In this document: positions 54,362-64,000 of the stretch, piece after piece
Layout of the letters: each line of letters starts with the position of its first letter
Numbering within the stretch: position 1 is the first letter of the stretch
DNA from: Drechslerella dactyloides
Taxonomy: Eukaryota; Ascomycota; Orbiliomycetes; Orbiliales; Orbiliaceae
Length of the DNA stretch: 64,000 nucleotides
Reading direction: 5' to 3'
Assembly: GCA_020064725.1 (NCBI GenBank)
Contig: JAGTWJ010000003.1
Span: forward strand, 2,542,001 to 2,606,000
Notes under the pieces: model-generated
Told to the model about the DNA's origin: nothing
What the model saw: the letters and a program-made list of their open reading frames with translations, nothing else
Databases searched by the model: none
Translations under genes and position numbers: made by a program

Positions 54362-57300
54362 ATGGCAGATCGTGATGGCCACGACTCTGACGATGGCTCC
54401 TCTCTCGGAGACGACCCAGCTGGAGAGGGTATCGAAGACGGTGGTGCCAGTACGGGTAGCCCTCGAGCCAAACTTCCCATCGGCTCCCCATCCACCTCCG
54501 CCTCCGCCAATCCCGTGAAGCCTCTCCCTCTTCAGAAGAGGAGGAGAGTGACTCGAGCCTGCGACTGTTGCAGAAGGAAGAAGATCAAGTGCGACGGCCT
54601 CCAGCCTTGTACTCACTGCTCGGTCTATAGTTATGGTAAGACCAATTCCTCGCCGCGGCCGTCCGATTGCTGGTCTAGTGCCTGCCTGCTCCTGACGGCT
54701 TCAGCAACAGCATTCTGACATACGAGTCGCCCCGGGTCTTCTGCCCACACATTGTAGAATGCACCTATGACCAGCCGTCGAACCGACGAAGAAACCCGAC
54801 GCCTCAGTATATCGAGGCTCTGGAAGGGCGTCTGCAACGCCTGGATAACTTCTTCAAGCTGGTTCTACCCGATGCTGATATCGACCATCCAACCTTCGAA
54901 GCGGAAAAGCTTCCGCAGATCCAGCAAGCCGTCAAAAAGGCCCTAAGCAAGGAAGCCTCGTCTTCCGCATCTGCGGGTGCCTCTGCTGATGCAAACGACC
55001 AAGACGCTCTGCTTGAAACAATGGTAGAAGCAACAGGTCGACTGGACATAGATGAGTCCGGACGATTTGATTTCCACGGACACTCCTCTGGATGGACTTA
55101 CCTCCACAAAATGCGGGAGCAATTCGGTGATCTGCTCGGGGCCGACGCTGGCAAAAACGCTCTTCTCAGATTACGACCGTTCCGCCCCATACCCCATCTA
55201 CCCCATCTACCTCAACCCCCTTCGACCACAGATTCACCGAGCAGCAACTATGTCTCGGACGCTGTACCTCTGCCCTCCCGAGAAGTTGCCACGGAGCTGG
55301 CAAATAGCTGTTTAAACGAGGCGTTGCTTTTGTTCCGCTTCATTCACCGGCCTTCGTTCGAGGATCTCGTCGGCCGATTATACGACATTGATTTCGACGA
55401 TTACGGTAACGAGGAGCACTCGTTCCTACCCGTCTTTTATCTTGTTCTTGCCATTGGCTGTGTTTTTACTCGAATACCGGAAAAACTTGGTATATCTAGT
55501 GTTCTTGAGGAGGGGTCAGTAATGTTTCTGATACCTTTTACGTCGTGCTTCACATCATACCTTGCTATCACTTCCCTTTCCCGTTCCCCCATTCTTTCAA
55601 TCGACGAATCCGAAGCTAACGCTGGTTCCATAGTGCAAAATACTTTGCTGCAGGCCGGAGCTTAACCGACATCACAGACTGCCGAGATGTGACATCCTTG
55701 CAGTGCGTACTATTAATGATAATTTTCCTTCAATCATCTGCAAAGCTGGCGACATGCTATTCATATGTTGGCATCGCGGTTGGTGCCTCGTTCAGGCTTG
55801 GCTTGCATCGGAAAATTCCTTTCCCCAACCAGGTGGAGGCCGAGGTTAGGAAGCGGATATTTTGTACCGTCCGGAAGATGGATATCTCTGTCAGCGCTTT
55901 AATCGGGTTGCCGAGAATGATTCATGACGAAGACATTGATCCAGAGTTCCCTGTCGAGGTTGACGACCAGCAAATAACAAAGGAGGGCATCGCGCCGGGT
56001 GCCCTGGGCCAGCCTAACAGCACATCAGCTGCGAATGCCCACACAAGGCTCATCCAGATTCTGGGCAAGGTTATCAAGAAGATCTACCCGGTAAAAGTGC
56101 AGCCGAGCACATGTGGCAAACGCGCCGGTTATATGATAAGCTACGCGGTCGTTCGAGAGATCGAACAAGACTTGGTAAGGTGGCAAGAAGATCTCCCTTC
56201 ATATCTACGCAGAGGAGATGATGCGCCACCTAGATTTCTAAGGTTTGTTGTCCCCTCGATAGGAGCAAGTGCACTTTCCCCCCCATGGCGTTGTAGAAAG
56301 ACAGCTTCTAACCCTAAGAAGGACCCAGTACCTGCTGCAACTCACCCTTGCTCATGTCAAAATGATGCTTTACCGGCCGTTCATACACTATGTTGCGCAA
56401 CCGCGGGACGGCAGAGTCCGGGACGAAAGGCCGTTCGCCAGTGCGGCTGCGTGCATAAACACGTGCCGAGAGATTGTCCATCTTTGCCAGCAGATGAGAG
56501 ATAATGAGGTTTTGAGCGGGGCGTATTGGTTTCTGATATATACTACCTTCTTTTCCGTCATCTCGCTGCTCTATTTTGTGCTCGAAAACATCACACATGC
56601 GGATGCACCAGCGGTTCTCCGGGATGCAACGTTGGGTAAAGATTGTATACTTTCGCTCAAGGATTCGAGCGTGGCTGGCGAGCGATGTTCCTCAGCTCTG
56701 AAGGTAAGGGCGCGAATCCGCACAGTTTTCCCTGCGCGAGCACTGCAATTGAATGGAGAATTTTTTGAATTTTTTTTGAATTTTGAACGTCTGGCTGATG
56801 AGCTGGAACAACAGCCGCTATTTGAACAGCTTCCCAATCGACTTCGCGAAGGGTTCGGCAAAGCCCAGACGAAGAAGCGGGGTCGCGCTATATCGCCTTC
56901 GCCTCACCTTTCTGGCAAGAATCAGCCGCAAACACCTGGCGGCTTCAGCGGTCATGCAAGTACATCGGCGGCGGCGGCGGCGGGCAGGTCGAACACGTTC
57001 CCGGTAACCACTTTCAGGTCGGGTCCGGGGACACCAGCCACAGCGACTCCGATCAGCCTTCCCGACGCCGCAGCTCGGCGCAGTTCTAGCGACCACCTGT
57101 CGTTTAAGGCGGAGATGGTCTCTCCGGCGCCAATGATCGAAGGACAGGAGCGTAAACACTCGCTCCAGCAACATCTCGGGGGGTTCACGGGGATGCCAGA
57201 TCTCAACGCGCTCATGTTTCCGGCGTCGAACGCCTTCGCGTACGGAAGCCAGGCCATGATGTTCGATGTTCCGATGCCGACTGAGAACGCGGGGGATTCG

Positions 57301-57690
57301 GCGGCAGCTCTGGGCAACCGCGAGGGACAGATGAATCCTGCAGGGTCGGGACAACGGCGCAGCTTTGGCACGGGGAGCCCATCTTTCGACAACGTCGAGG
57401 TCCAGCTGTACGGGCCGCTGCCGCCGTATATATACTCGATGGAAAACCAGAATCATCAAGGATTTGGCACGCCGGGTGCGGCAAGCTATGCGGGCATGTC
57501 GATCCCCGTCACGGCCGCGTCAGGCCTGGAACCCGACGGCATGGTGTTCGACTCCTTCAATCCGATGGTTCCGGATCGAGGGCAGGCGAAGCCGGATAGC
57601 CAGTACTCGGCGAGTCTTGACGACTTGCTGAAAATGGGTCTCAACGATGATGATTGGGATCCTATCTTTGGGAATCAGGGCCCGTACTGA
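54362..57690 (+). CDS. Zn2Cys6 transcription factor with fungal_trans domain, ASG1-like
   Basis: Model: exons 54362-54635, 54758-55514, 55634-56242, 56301-56703 and 56815-57690, 972 aa. The zinc cluster has all six cysteines (67, 70, 77, 83, 86, 93) in RACDCCRRKKIKC, QPCTHC and ECTYDQPSNRRR; the first intron cuts between the fifth and sixth. A linker and coiled segment (YIEALEGRLQRLDNFFKLVL) follow, then the fungal transcription-factor middle homology domain (about 270-640). The C-terminus is Ser/Ala/Pro-rich and ends with an acidic, likely activating motif LLKMGLNDDDWDPIF. Yeast Asg1, a stress and carbon-source regulator, has a very similar zinc cluster and length; orthology is my inference. 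Intron 56243-56300 uses a weak GTTTGT donor and AAAG acceptor and is the least certain junction. Intron 56704-56814 (111 nt) is stop-free. Confidence 0.85.
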
Positions 57691-58209
57691 GGACTCACCT
57701 TTTTTGCGACGTCCATGCGAGCGACTGACTATGTTCAACGTCTTATCAAATTTTACATCCATTCGATTTTTTTTCCCTCTTGAATTTTGGCCTTATTCGT
57801 ACTGTAATAATGGTAGGCGGATAATTTACTCGCGTCAGCCATAATCAATATTTTCCCTTCCCATATTTTCGTTTCATTTGTCCATAATGGCTGACGGAAT
57901 ACCCCTTTGAGGCATGTTAATCTACGCGTTAAGTATCACTATAAAATTAATCTTAGCTCGTATTTGTTGTATGTGTAGTATAGTAGGTCCACTCGAAGGC
58001 TCTTGAGGCTTCATAATATAGGGAGGACGAGAATAATTGATGAATATATAGTAGTATATGCAGATGATCGTATATAGGTATATATACGTAAGATATCGTA
58101 TGGAGGATACAAGGCTCTGAAATCTGCTAAATGTCAAAAGAAACCCCAGTAGAACAGGTAACGATGAAAGCTCAACTCTGTACTCCGGTAGAGCCCAAAG
58201 ATGCAAAAG
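57691..58209. other. Convergent intergenic region, AT-rich
   Basis: About 520 bases between the ASG1-like gene (+) and the MAPKK gene (-). AT-rich with partly palindromic TATATA-type stretches near 58065-58090, fitting two facing 3' UTR and polyadenylation zones. Confidence 0.6.
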
Positions 58210-60005
58210 CTAATCTTTCCAATCCCAAACCTGAGCCAAGAATCTGTGCATGTTGACTTTCTTCTTCTGCATCTCGACAATCCACGGGTGTTCCAGCATC
58301 CTCCATGGACTGGCGCGTCGAGCTGTGTCTTTCTCGAGACTGCGATTGCAACAGCCGTTAGTCGCTATTGCGTTGCGGATGATGGGGTCGAGCAGAAAAA
58401 AATAAAACACTCACCAACACTGAATGAAATATTTGAATGCATCGCTCCACTTGACTCCTTTCTCGGGCTCGTCCTTGAGGACGGGGATCGGTTGGCGCAC
58501 AATGTAGGTGAGGAGATCTATCAGCCCTGCTGGTGCCTGCCTATCGCCGCTGCCGTCTGCTGGGAACGGAAATCTATGTTGGGCTACTTCGAGCAGCGTG
58601 ACGCCGAGGGACCAGACGTCGGATGTGATGGTATACGACATGCCTTGGATACGTTCGGGCTATAGCGGCGAGGTTGAGAATGTGAGCACGAGCCTCCGGT
58701 CTTGACCCTGAGAGGAGGGGGGGATCCCATACAGCCATATAGTAGGATGTTCCTATAAAGGTATCCGCATCGCCCTTGGAGCCGAGAAGCTCGCCGGAGA
58801 CGCCAAAATCACAAAGCTTGACAAGTCCATTCCTCGACACCAGGATGTTCGAAGGTTTGATGTCTATGAGGTTGCAGCATGATGGAGTGAGCGAACTGCG
58901 GGACTGTTTGCCCGGCGAGGCTCGAGGTTATCTCATACCTCTGTGGATGATTTTTTTGGAGTGCAGGTAGGTCAATCCGGCGAGCACGCCCTCGGCGATT
59001 TTGCCCAGAACCTTTTCGCCGGTCCTGCCGCCCAGCCGTTTTATTTCCCGGTAGATGGCATCCAGGGAGCCGCCCTCGCAGAATTCCATCGCGATGGAGA
59101 TTGTGGCAGAGGTCTCATCGAAAAAGGCGCCGTAATACTGGCAGATGTAGGGCGAGCTACAGCCCCGGTTGAATTCCAGTTCACGTAGGATTTGGCGCTT
59201 GATGGCAGGGTTTGGGTCGGTTGTTATGATCTACGGGTTATGGATGGGGGAGTTAAGGAAACTGCTACAGGGACGTTTGGTTTGTTACGGTGGGACGAGC
59301 GAGAGGAGGAGGACGAGAGGGGGTGGGAGGTGTCACCTTGAGGGCGAAGAGCGTTTTTCCTCCTCTGAGTTTGCATTTTGTTACGGCGCCGCCGGCGCCT
59401 TCACCCAGGCTGCTCATTTCTGTGATTCTGCCGTCTCTGCTGGCGAATCTCCAGCCTTCGTCGTCGAGATCCTCGACGTCTTTGGACTCCATGGCCAGTC
59501 TTTTGGCTTCCTCTTCTTCCTTGGAATGGGAGGTGTTGGCGGAGAGGCCGTCGGGAGAGCCATTGGTGAAACCCATTTCTTTGCTGGTGTACAAGCTTCC
59601 TCCGGGCGACCGTTCGTGGGTGATGTAGCTGTTGGCGGTGAGGGAGGAGGAGCCGGACCGGCTGCTGCTCATGTCGGACGAGCCGCCGGGGACGGGCATG
59701 AGCGGGGGCAGACGGGGCCGGCGGCCGGTGGAAGCTTGCGAGGACGGCATGCTGGAGGAGCCTTCGGGGGTGGCGATTTGGAGCCTGGGGGGGTCATGTT
59801 TGGGGGTGGTGGTGAGGCGTAGCTTGGGGGGGCCACCTCTGGGCGGGGTCGGCATGATCTGGGGCACGGGCGAGGCGGAAGGGGTGGCGGAGGACTGGGG
59901 GATGGAGAGGGAGAGCATTGGAGAGCGGGCCCCGGAGTTTGGGCGACTGGCGAGGGTCGGGGCGGTGATGGGGGGTCGGAGGAGAGGGGCTGACGTCGCC
60001 GACAT
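58210..60005 (-). CDS. MKK1: MAP kinase kinase of the cell-wall-integrity pathway (Mkk1/Mkk2 type)
   Basis: Model (minus): exons 59337-60005, 58939-59230, 58733-58863, 58415-58659 and 58210-58339, 488 aa. A Pro/Ser-rich N-terminus of about 200 residues, the docking and regulatory part, precedes the kinase domain: glycine loop SLGEGAGGAVTK, catalytic Lys223 in LFALK, IIHRDIKPSN with the catalytic Asp321, CDFGVSGE (Asp339), activation loop KGDADTFIGTSYYMAPE, TSDVWSLGVTLLEVAQHRFP and HPWIVEMQKKKVNM. The kinase sequence closely matches fungal Mkk1/MkkA, which relays Bck1 signals to the MAPK Slt2/MpkA during wall stress. I used the ATG at 60005 (MSATSAPLLRPP), which matches the usual MPLLRPP-like start. 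The frame stays open for about 1.2 kb upstream, but that sequence is low complexity and resembles a leader. Confidence 0.95.
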
Positions 60006-60524
60006 GGCGGGAGGCCTGGCGGGCGAACGAGCGAGACGCTGCTGGAGGAGGTGGTTTGGGGTGAGGGCCGACAGCTTGGCTGGTGATGAGGTCGCTCGAG
60101 CCGCAGGAGGTCCGGACCTGCGGGGCGGCGAGCGGCGGTGACGGAGCTGGTAGATGTGGTATGTGGTGGTGGTGATGGAGATGGGGATGGTGGTTATCGG
60201 GTGGTGGTGGTGGTGGTGATGATGGCGAGGAGACGTGTATCGGATGATGGATGATGGCCGGTGGGGGAAAGTGAGCAAGTGGTTTAAGTGGCTGGGCTGG
60301 ACTGGGCTGAGGCGGACGGGACAGGGGGGGCCCAGCGGCGGGTGCAAGCAGCTGAGCTTTGGAGAGTGGGCCCGGCAGGCAGCGTGAGATAAGCAGCAGC
60401 GGCAGCAGCAGCGAATGCACGGAGAGGGGCGATGGCAGGGAGCGGAGGGAGGGGGAGATTGCGAGGGAGAGGGAGATGATGCTGTGAAGATGTGGAGATG
60501 TCGTCGAGGGGAGGTGGAGGGAGG

Positions 60525-60555
60525 TTGAGAGGAGGAGGAGGAGGAGGAGGAGAGG
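60525..60555. repeat. (GAG)n trinucleotide repeat
   Basis: About nine GAG units, near-perfect, in the MKK/F-box divergent region. Confidence 0.85.
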
Positions 60556-61130
60556 AGCAGGCTCGGCGGAGGAGGAAGAGCCATCCTGGCCGGAAGGATG
60601 CGTTGAAGTGTTGAAGTGTTGATGTGTTGACGTGTTGACCGCGTTGGGTGTTTGCGCGTTTGCGCGGGAAACAACGCAGAGGGCCATTTTCCGGATTGGC
60701 GTCCGCGGCGGTGCGAAATGGTCCACGTCTCGCCGGCCGGCTCTTCTGCGGCGCCTGGGCCGTTGCCCCCTTCCTCCTGCTTGGCCTCGCCCCCTGCCCC
60801 GCCCGCCGGCGCCGTCTCCACCGTCTCCAGTGCAGCTGTGTGCCAAACGGTGCATGGCGTGTCGCCCGATGCGTCGATGGTGTCGAGAGCCGGGGAGTCT
60901 GGAAGCCTCGGAAGCCTGGCAGGGCGCGAGCTGAGATGCAGGCCTCTCCGGCCCTGCGACATCGCTGGAACTCTCTCTCTCTCTGCTGATGCTGTGCTGA
61001 TGCTTGCTGCTGCTGCTGCCGCACACCGCGCCGGCACGGGGCCCGCCTGCATGACCGCCGCCCGGCCAGCTGCTCCCTCGTAAATAAACCAATCTGCCTG
61101 CTCTCGTCCTCCTCTCCAGCCTCTCTTCTT

Positions 61131-61172
61131 CTCCTCTCCTCTGCTCTCCTCTGCTCTCCTCTGCTCTCCTCT
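61131..61172. repeat. CTGCTCTCCT decamer tandem repeat
   Basis: Three exact 10-bp copies flanked by degenerate CTCTCCT units, directly upstream of the F-box gene start. The pyrimidine-only character suggests a leader or start-site element. Confidence 0.85.
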
Positions 61173-61252
61173 CTCGTCCTCGTCGTCCTCTTCGTCTCTC
61201 TCAGGCAAGGCAAGGCGGCCTGCATGTTTGTGCATCTGCAGGCCAACTCATC

Positions 61253-63328
61253 ATGGATTCCGCCGCCGCCATCACCTTTGCGCCCTCCAACACAACATCC
61301 ACCACAACCACCACCACCAACATCGCCGACACCCTCGGCCTCAACATCGACCTCAGTCTCTACAGCAGCAGCAACGACAGCAGTGAAAACAATGGCGTGA
61401 ACGACGGGAACGGCGGTGCTGCCGACACCCGCGGCAGTTGTGTCGGCCCGGCCGCTCCCAGCCTGCGGTCGAGGATCTCCAGCCGCGCTCGGTCCACCAT
61501 CTTCAGGGTCCTCGATCTCCGAGAGCCTCCGCCCAAACGGAACGACACCCCGCTCAACTTCACCGACACCATCCCTCTCGGCGATGCCTTCCCCGATCGC
61601 TCCGACAACGACCCGCCGCTCGAACAATCCCGCCGCCCGGTCAGCCACCACCACCAACAACAACGGGAGCCTCGCCTTCAACTGTTCGGCCCGACCCCCG
61701 CCTCAGGCGTCCAGTACTGGCTCTCACGCTTCCGCAACAGCACCAGCTCCATCGGCCACACCAACGCCGAAAAAGGGCAGCCGCAGCGGCCGGCACCTGG
61801 CAAGCCTGTGAACGTCCCTCACGAGCCTCCTCCCCGACGGAGCAGTGCCAGCAACCACGCTACCAGGGACAGGGACAAGGGTGTCGGCATTGGCAGCAGT
61901 GGCACCGGCCACAGACTGTCCGTCGGTGGCCACCGAAAAGTCCTGGGCAGCCTCATCCCAAACTCCCTCGGCACCATTCTGAACGGGGTCGGCAGCAGCA
62001 GCAGCAAGCATGACAAGACCGCAGGAATCGGTAAGACGCCGCCTCGCTACGGCAATAGCAACTCTATTTTTGTTTTGCATGCAATGTGCATAAACTTTTT
62101 TTTTTTGTTAAATGTCGCTGACCGTTTCGGATTTTTTGAAACACCAGACTTGATGACCGTGTTCCCCGCGGAACTGGTCGCCCAGATATTCTCCCACCTC
62201 GACCACCGGTCGCTGCTCAGCTGCGAGCTGGTGTCGCGGTCTTGGTGGTCGGCCGCGATGGAGGCCCAGGTGTGGAAACACGCCTTCGAGCGGGAGTACG
62301 GAACGTGGGAAGGCCACCCGTACGGCAGGGACTGGAAGGCCATGTTTGAGGTCAAGGCGACGCTCAACCGACGCTGGCTGAAGGGCCAGGTCAGCGCGAC
62401 GTACCTGAAGGGCCACACGGACTCCGTCTACTGCGTCCAGTTCGACCGGTGGAAGATCGTGACCGGGTCCCGCGACCGAACCGTCCGGGTCTGGGACATC
62501 GCAACCGGCAAATGCACCAACGTGATCGGGGGCGACGGGGCGAGGGAAGGGGCGACGACGACGACGACGACGGGGATTGGGTACCACCGGGGCTCGGTGT
62601 TGTGCTTGCAGTTCGACGAGAGCATACTGGTGACGGGGTCGAGCGACCACACATGCATCGTGTACTCGATCGCGGACGGGTGGCGGCCCGTCGTGCAGCT
62701 GCCGGGCCATCGGATGGGAGTGCTGGACGTGTGTTTCGACGAGCGGCACATCGTCTCCTGCTCGAAGGACGCCACGATCTGCGTGTGGGACCGACAGGCG
62801 GGCCTGCTGCTGAACCGGCTGCGGGGCCACGAGGGCCCGGTGAACGCGGTGCAGCTGCGGGGGAAGGTCGTGGCGAGCGCGTCGGGAGACGCAAACGTCA
62901 AGCTGTGGGACGTGGAGACGGGCGCCTGTCTGCGGACGCTGAGCGGGCACACGCGGGGGTTGGCGTGCATCCAGCTGTCGGAAGACTGCACGACGCTGGT
63001 GAGCGGGGGCAACGACCAGACGATCCGGGTGTGGGACGTGGAGACGGGCCAGCTGCGGTACGAGATCCGGGAGGCGCACAAGTCGCTCGTGCGAAGCCTG
63101 GACCTGGACAGCGAGAACGGGCGGATCATCAGCGGGAGCTACGACCAGAGCGTCCGCGTGTGGGATCTGGCGACGGGACGGTCGCTGCTCAACTTCCCGC
63201 GATGGCATGCGAGCTGGGTGCTGGCGGCGCGGGGGGACTGGCGACGGATCGTGAGCACGGGGCAGGACGCGCAGGTGCTGGTGCTGGACTTCGCCTGCGG
63301 GGTGCGGGGCCTGGCCAGCATGCAGTGA
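61253..63328 (+). CDS. F-box / seven-WD40-repeat protein (SCF ubiquitin ligase substrate receptor)
   Basis: Model: exons 61253-62030 and 62148-63328, 652 aa. The N-terminal 260 residues are low complexity (Thr, Asn, Ser, His/Gln runs). The F-box starts LMTVFPAELVAQIFSHLDHR and runs to about residue 305; a linker MEAQVWKHAFEREYGTW follows. Seven WD repeats form the propeller, for example GHTDSVYCVQFD...GSRDRTVRVWD, GHRMGVLDVCF, GHEGPVNAVQL, GHTRGLACIQL and HKSLVRSLDL...GSYDQSVRVWD. Such proteins (Cdc4, Met30/SconB, Pof1 relatives) bind Skp1 through the F-box and phosphorylated substrates through the propeller. I cannot say which subgroup this is. The intron 62031-62147 is 117 nt with GTAAGA donor and CCAG acceptor; it is stop-free, so unspliced reading adds 39 residues. 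The WD region is much more GC-rich than the rest of the window. Confidence 0.9.
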   Translation: MDSAAAITFAPSNTTSTTTTTTNIADTLGLNIDLSLYSSSNDSSENNGVNDGNGGAADTRGSCVGPAAPSLRSRISSRARSTIFRVLDLREPPPKRNDTPLNFTDTIPLGDAFPDRSDNDPPLEQSRRPVSHHHQQQREPRLQLFGPTPASGVQYWLSRFRNSTSSIGHTNAEKGQPQRPAPGKPVNVPHEPPPRRSSASNHATRDRDKGVGIGSSGTGHRLSVGGHRKVLGSLIPNSLGTILNGVGSSSSKHDKTAGIGKTPPRYGNSNSIFVLHAMCINFFFLLNVADRFGFFETPDLMTVFPAELVAQIFSHLDHRSLLSCELVSRSWWSAAMEAQVWKHAFEREYGTWEGHPYGRDWKAMFEVKATLNRRWLKGQVSATYLKGHTDSVYCVQFDRWKIVTGSRDRTVRVWDIATGKCTNVIGGDGAREGATTTTTTGIGYHRGSVLCLQFDESILVTGSSDHTCIVYSIADGWRPVVQLPGHRMGVLDVCFDERHIVSCSKDATICVWDRQAGLLLNRLRGHEGPVNAVQLRGKVVASASGDANVKLWDVETGACLRTLSGHTRGLACIQLSEDCTTLVSGGNDQTIRVWDVETGQLRYEIREAHKSLVRSLDLDSENGRIISGSYDQSVRVWDLATGRSLLNFPRWHASWVLAARGDWRRIVSTGQDAQVLVLDFACGVRGLASMQ

Positions 63329-64000
63329 TGTCCATCTGCATACCTACATACATACATACATACTTTATACTTAATCAATATTATTTTATCGCTCCAAATC
63401 AGCAATCTCGGTTGTTATCGCCATTATCCGTATCGCGATAGATATCAAAGTTATCGAGGGTCCGCAATACCATGAAGTTCCTCCGGGTCGCGCTTGTTTC
63501 AGGCGGATCTCAGCTTTCCAGCCCGGCTGGGCGCCAAGGCCCTCCGCCTCGCGCCCAGGCTTGGCGGCGGCTGGGCGGCGGCCGCGGGAGCAGCTGCGAA
63601 CAGCTGGCCGCAGCAGCCTGGCGGTCAGCAAGCAGATGGATGCCCCTTTCCCAGCTCCTCCTCCTGTCCCGAGCGCCCAGGACGGATGGAATCGCGATCG
63701 TTGTCGTAATCGTCTGCGCATGTGGGCGCACTCGAGAGCGGACGGCTGCTGAGTCAGCAGGAGGAGGGCAGGCTGGGCGGCGGACGACAATGTGTTGCGG
63801 ACGCCAAGAGGCAGCTTTCGCAGCGGAAACAGCTGCCATCGCGATATAAAAAAAAAGGACGGCCGGCGGGGGGACAGGAGACCGATGGAAGCCCTCGTCG
63901 CCGCCCGCCAACCGCATCACCACAACCCGCGTCGTCGTGGTGTCGTGGGCGACCGAGCGAGCGAAGGCGGATAGCGTGTGCGAGGTGAGGTGAGGCGAGG
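63329..64000. other. Right-edge flank with CATA repeat and a TATA element
   Basis: This is the 3' flank of the F-box gene, with a CATA tetranucleotide run at about 63343-63362 and AT-rich DNA to 63400, then GC-rich DNA. A TATAAA at 63845-63850 followed by an A run may belong to a gene starting beyond the window. No complete gene is visible. Confidence 0.5.

Larger units (their letters stand above)
60006..61252. promoter_or_regulatory. Divergent promoter region MKK / F-box-WD40 gene
   Basis: 1.25 kb of strongly strand-biased purine/pyrimidine DNA. On the minus strand it has no stop codon in the MKK frame and is open over long distances in other frames. It includes GGT-rich (about 60160-60225) and GAG-rich tracts and a decamer repeat near the F-box gene. 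Long CT-rich leaders are likely on both sides. Confidence 0.5.

Noticed and set aside
56243..56262. 20-nt intron ending at GATAG in the ASG1-like gene
   Set aside because: Far below any workable intron length and does not restore the frame.
60284..61681. 465-codon minus-strand frame running into the F-box gene
   Set aside because: Low complexity, crosses the divergent start region, no domain.
62108..63441. 330-codon + frame and 366-codon - frame overlapping the WD40 exon
   Set aside because: Out-of-frame by-products of extreme GC content; the WD40 frame is unambiguous.
1..64000. tRNA, rRNA, CRISPR array or intact transposon
   Set aside because: I saw no B-box-like GGTTCGAATCC with matching arms, no rRNA blocks, no regularly spaced repeats, and no transposase or reverse-transcriptase motifs. 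A tRNAscan or repeat search could still find weak remnants.

Overview
This window looks like nuclear DNA from a filamentous ascomycete (Pezizomycotina). Every confident gene is a single-copy fungal gene. Introns are short (mostly 53-120 nt) with GTAAGT/GTATGT-type donors and CTAAC/CTGAC-like branch sites. Promoters carry CT-rich tracts, and intergenic DNA is rich in microsatellites. Several genes are intron-dense (up to 10 exons) and intergenic gaps reach 4 kb, which would suit an early-diverging class, but I cannot name the genus. I see no operons, rRNA, tRNA, CRISPR array or intact transposon. I built 19 gene models, about one per 3.4 kb. Splice junctions were set by hand from reading frame, consensus sites and remembered family conservation, not by alignment.

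Left part (1-18 kb, all + strand): an HMG-box regulator of the Ste11/FMF-1 kind behind a long leader, the GINS subunit PSF1, a SulP-STAS-cyclic-nucleotide-domain vacuolar transporter (VSB1 type), and a Meu6-like PH-domain protein with a KE-rich tail and a strong TATA promoter.

Central left (18.8-33.5 kb, all - strand): a small N-myristoylation-signal protein, the spliceosomal helicase PRP5, tRNA 2'-phosphotransferase TPT1, a GPI-anchored Pro/Tyr-rich cell-wall protein, pyruvate decarboxylase, and an MRL1-type MRH-domain sorting receptor.

Central right (34-47 kb): sterol C-14 reductase ERG24 (+, divergent from MRL1) and a FIT/SCS3 ER lipid protein (+), then three - strand genes linked to mitochondria: an NDUFAF5-like complex I assembly methyltransferase, CLU1, and a fungal Orc1-like AAA ATPase with a presequence, a 24-nt microexon and a GC-AG intron.

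Right part (48-64 kb): a FHA+forkhead factor (FKH1/2 type, +), a 4 kb microsatellite-rich gap, an ASG1-like Zn2Cys6 regulator (+), the cell-wall-integrity MAPKK MKK1/2 (-), and a divergently transcribed F-box/WD40 substrate receptor (+) with very high GC.

The content is mostly housekeeping and regulatory. I found no clear candidate for a wholly new multi-gene system. The most interesting items are an acid-free, presequence-like in-frame extension ahead of TPT1, the small acylated orphan protein, the unusual splicing in the AAA ATPase gene, stop-free 3n introns (one would insert a hydrophobic segment before an F-box), and the stop-free leader ahead of MKK.
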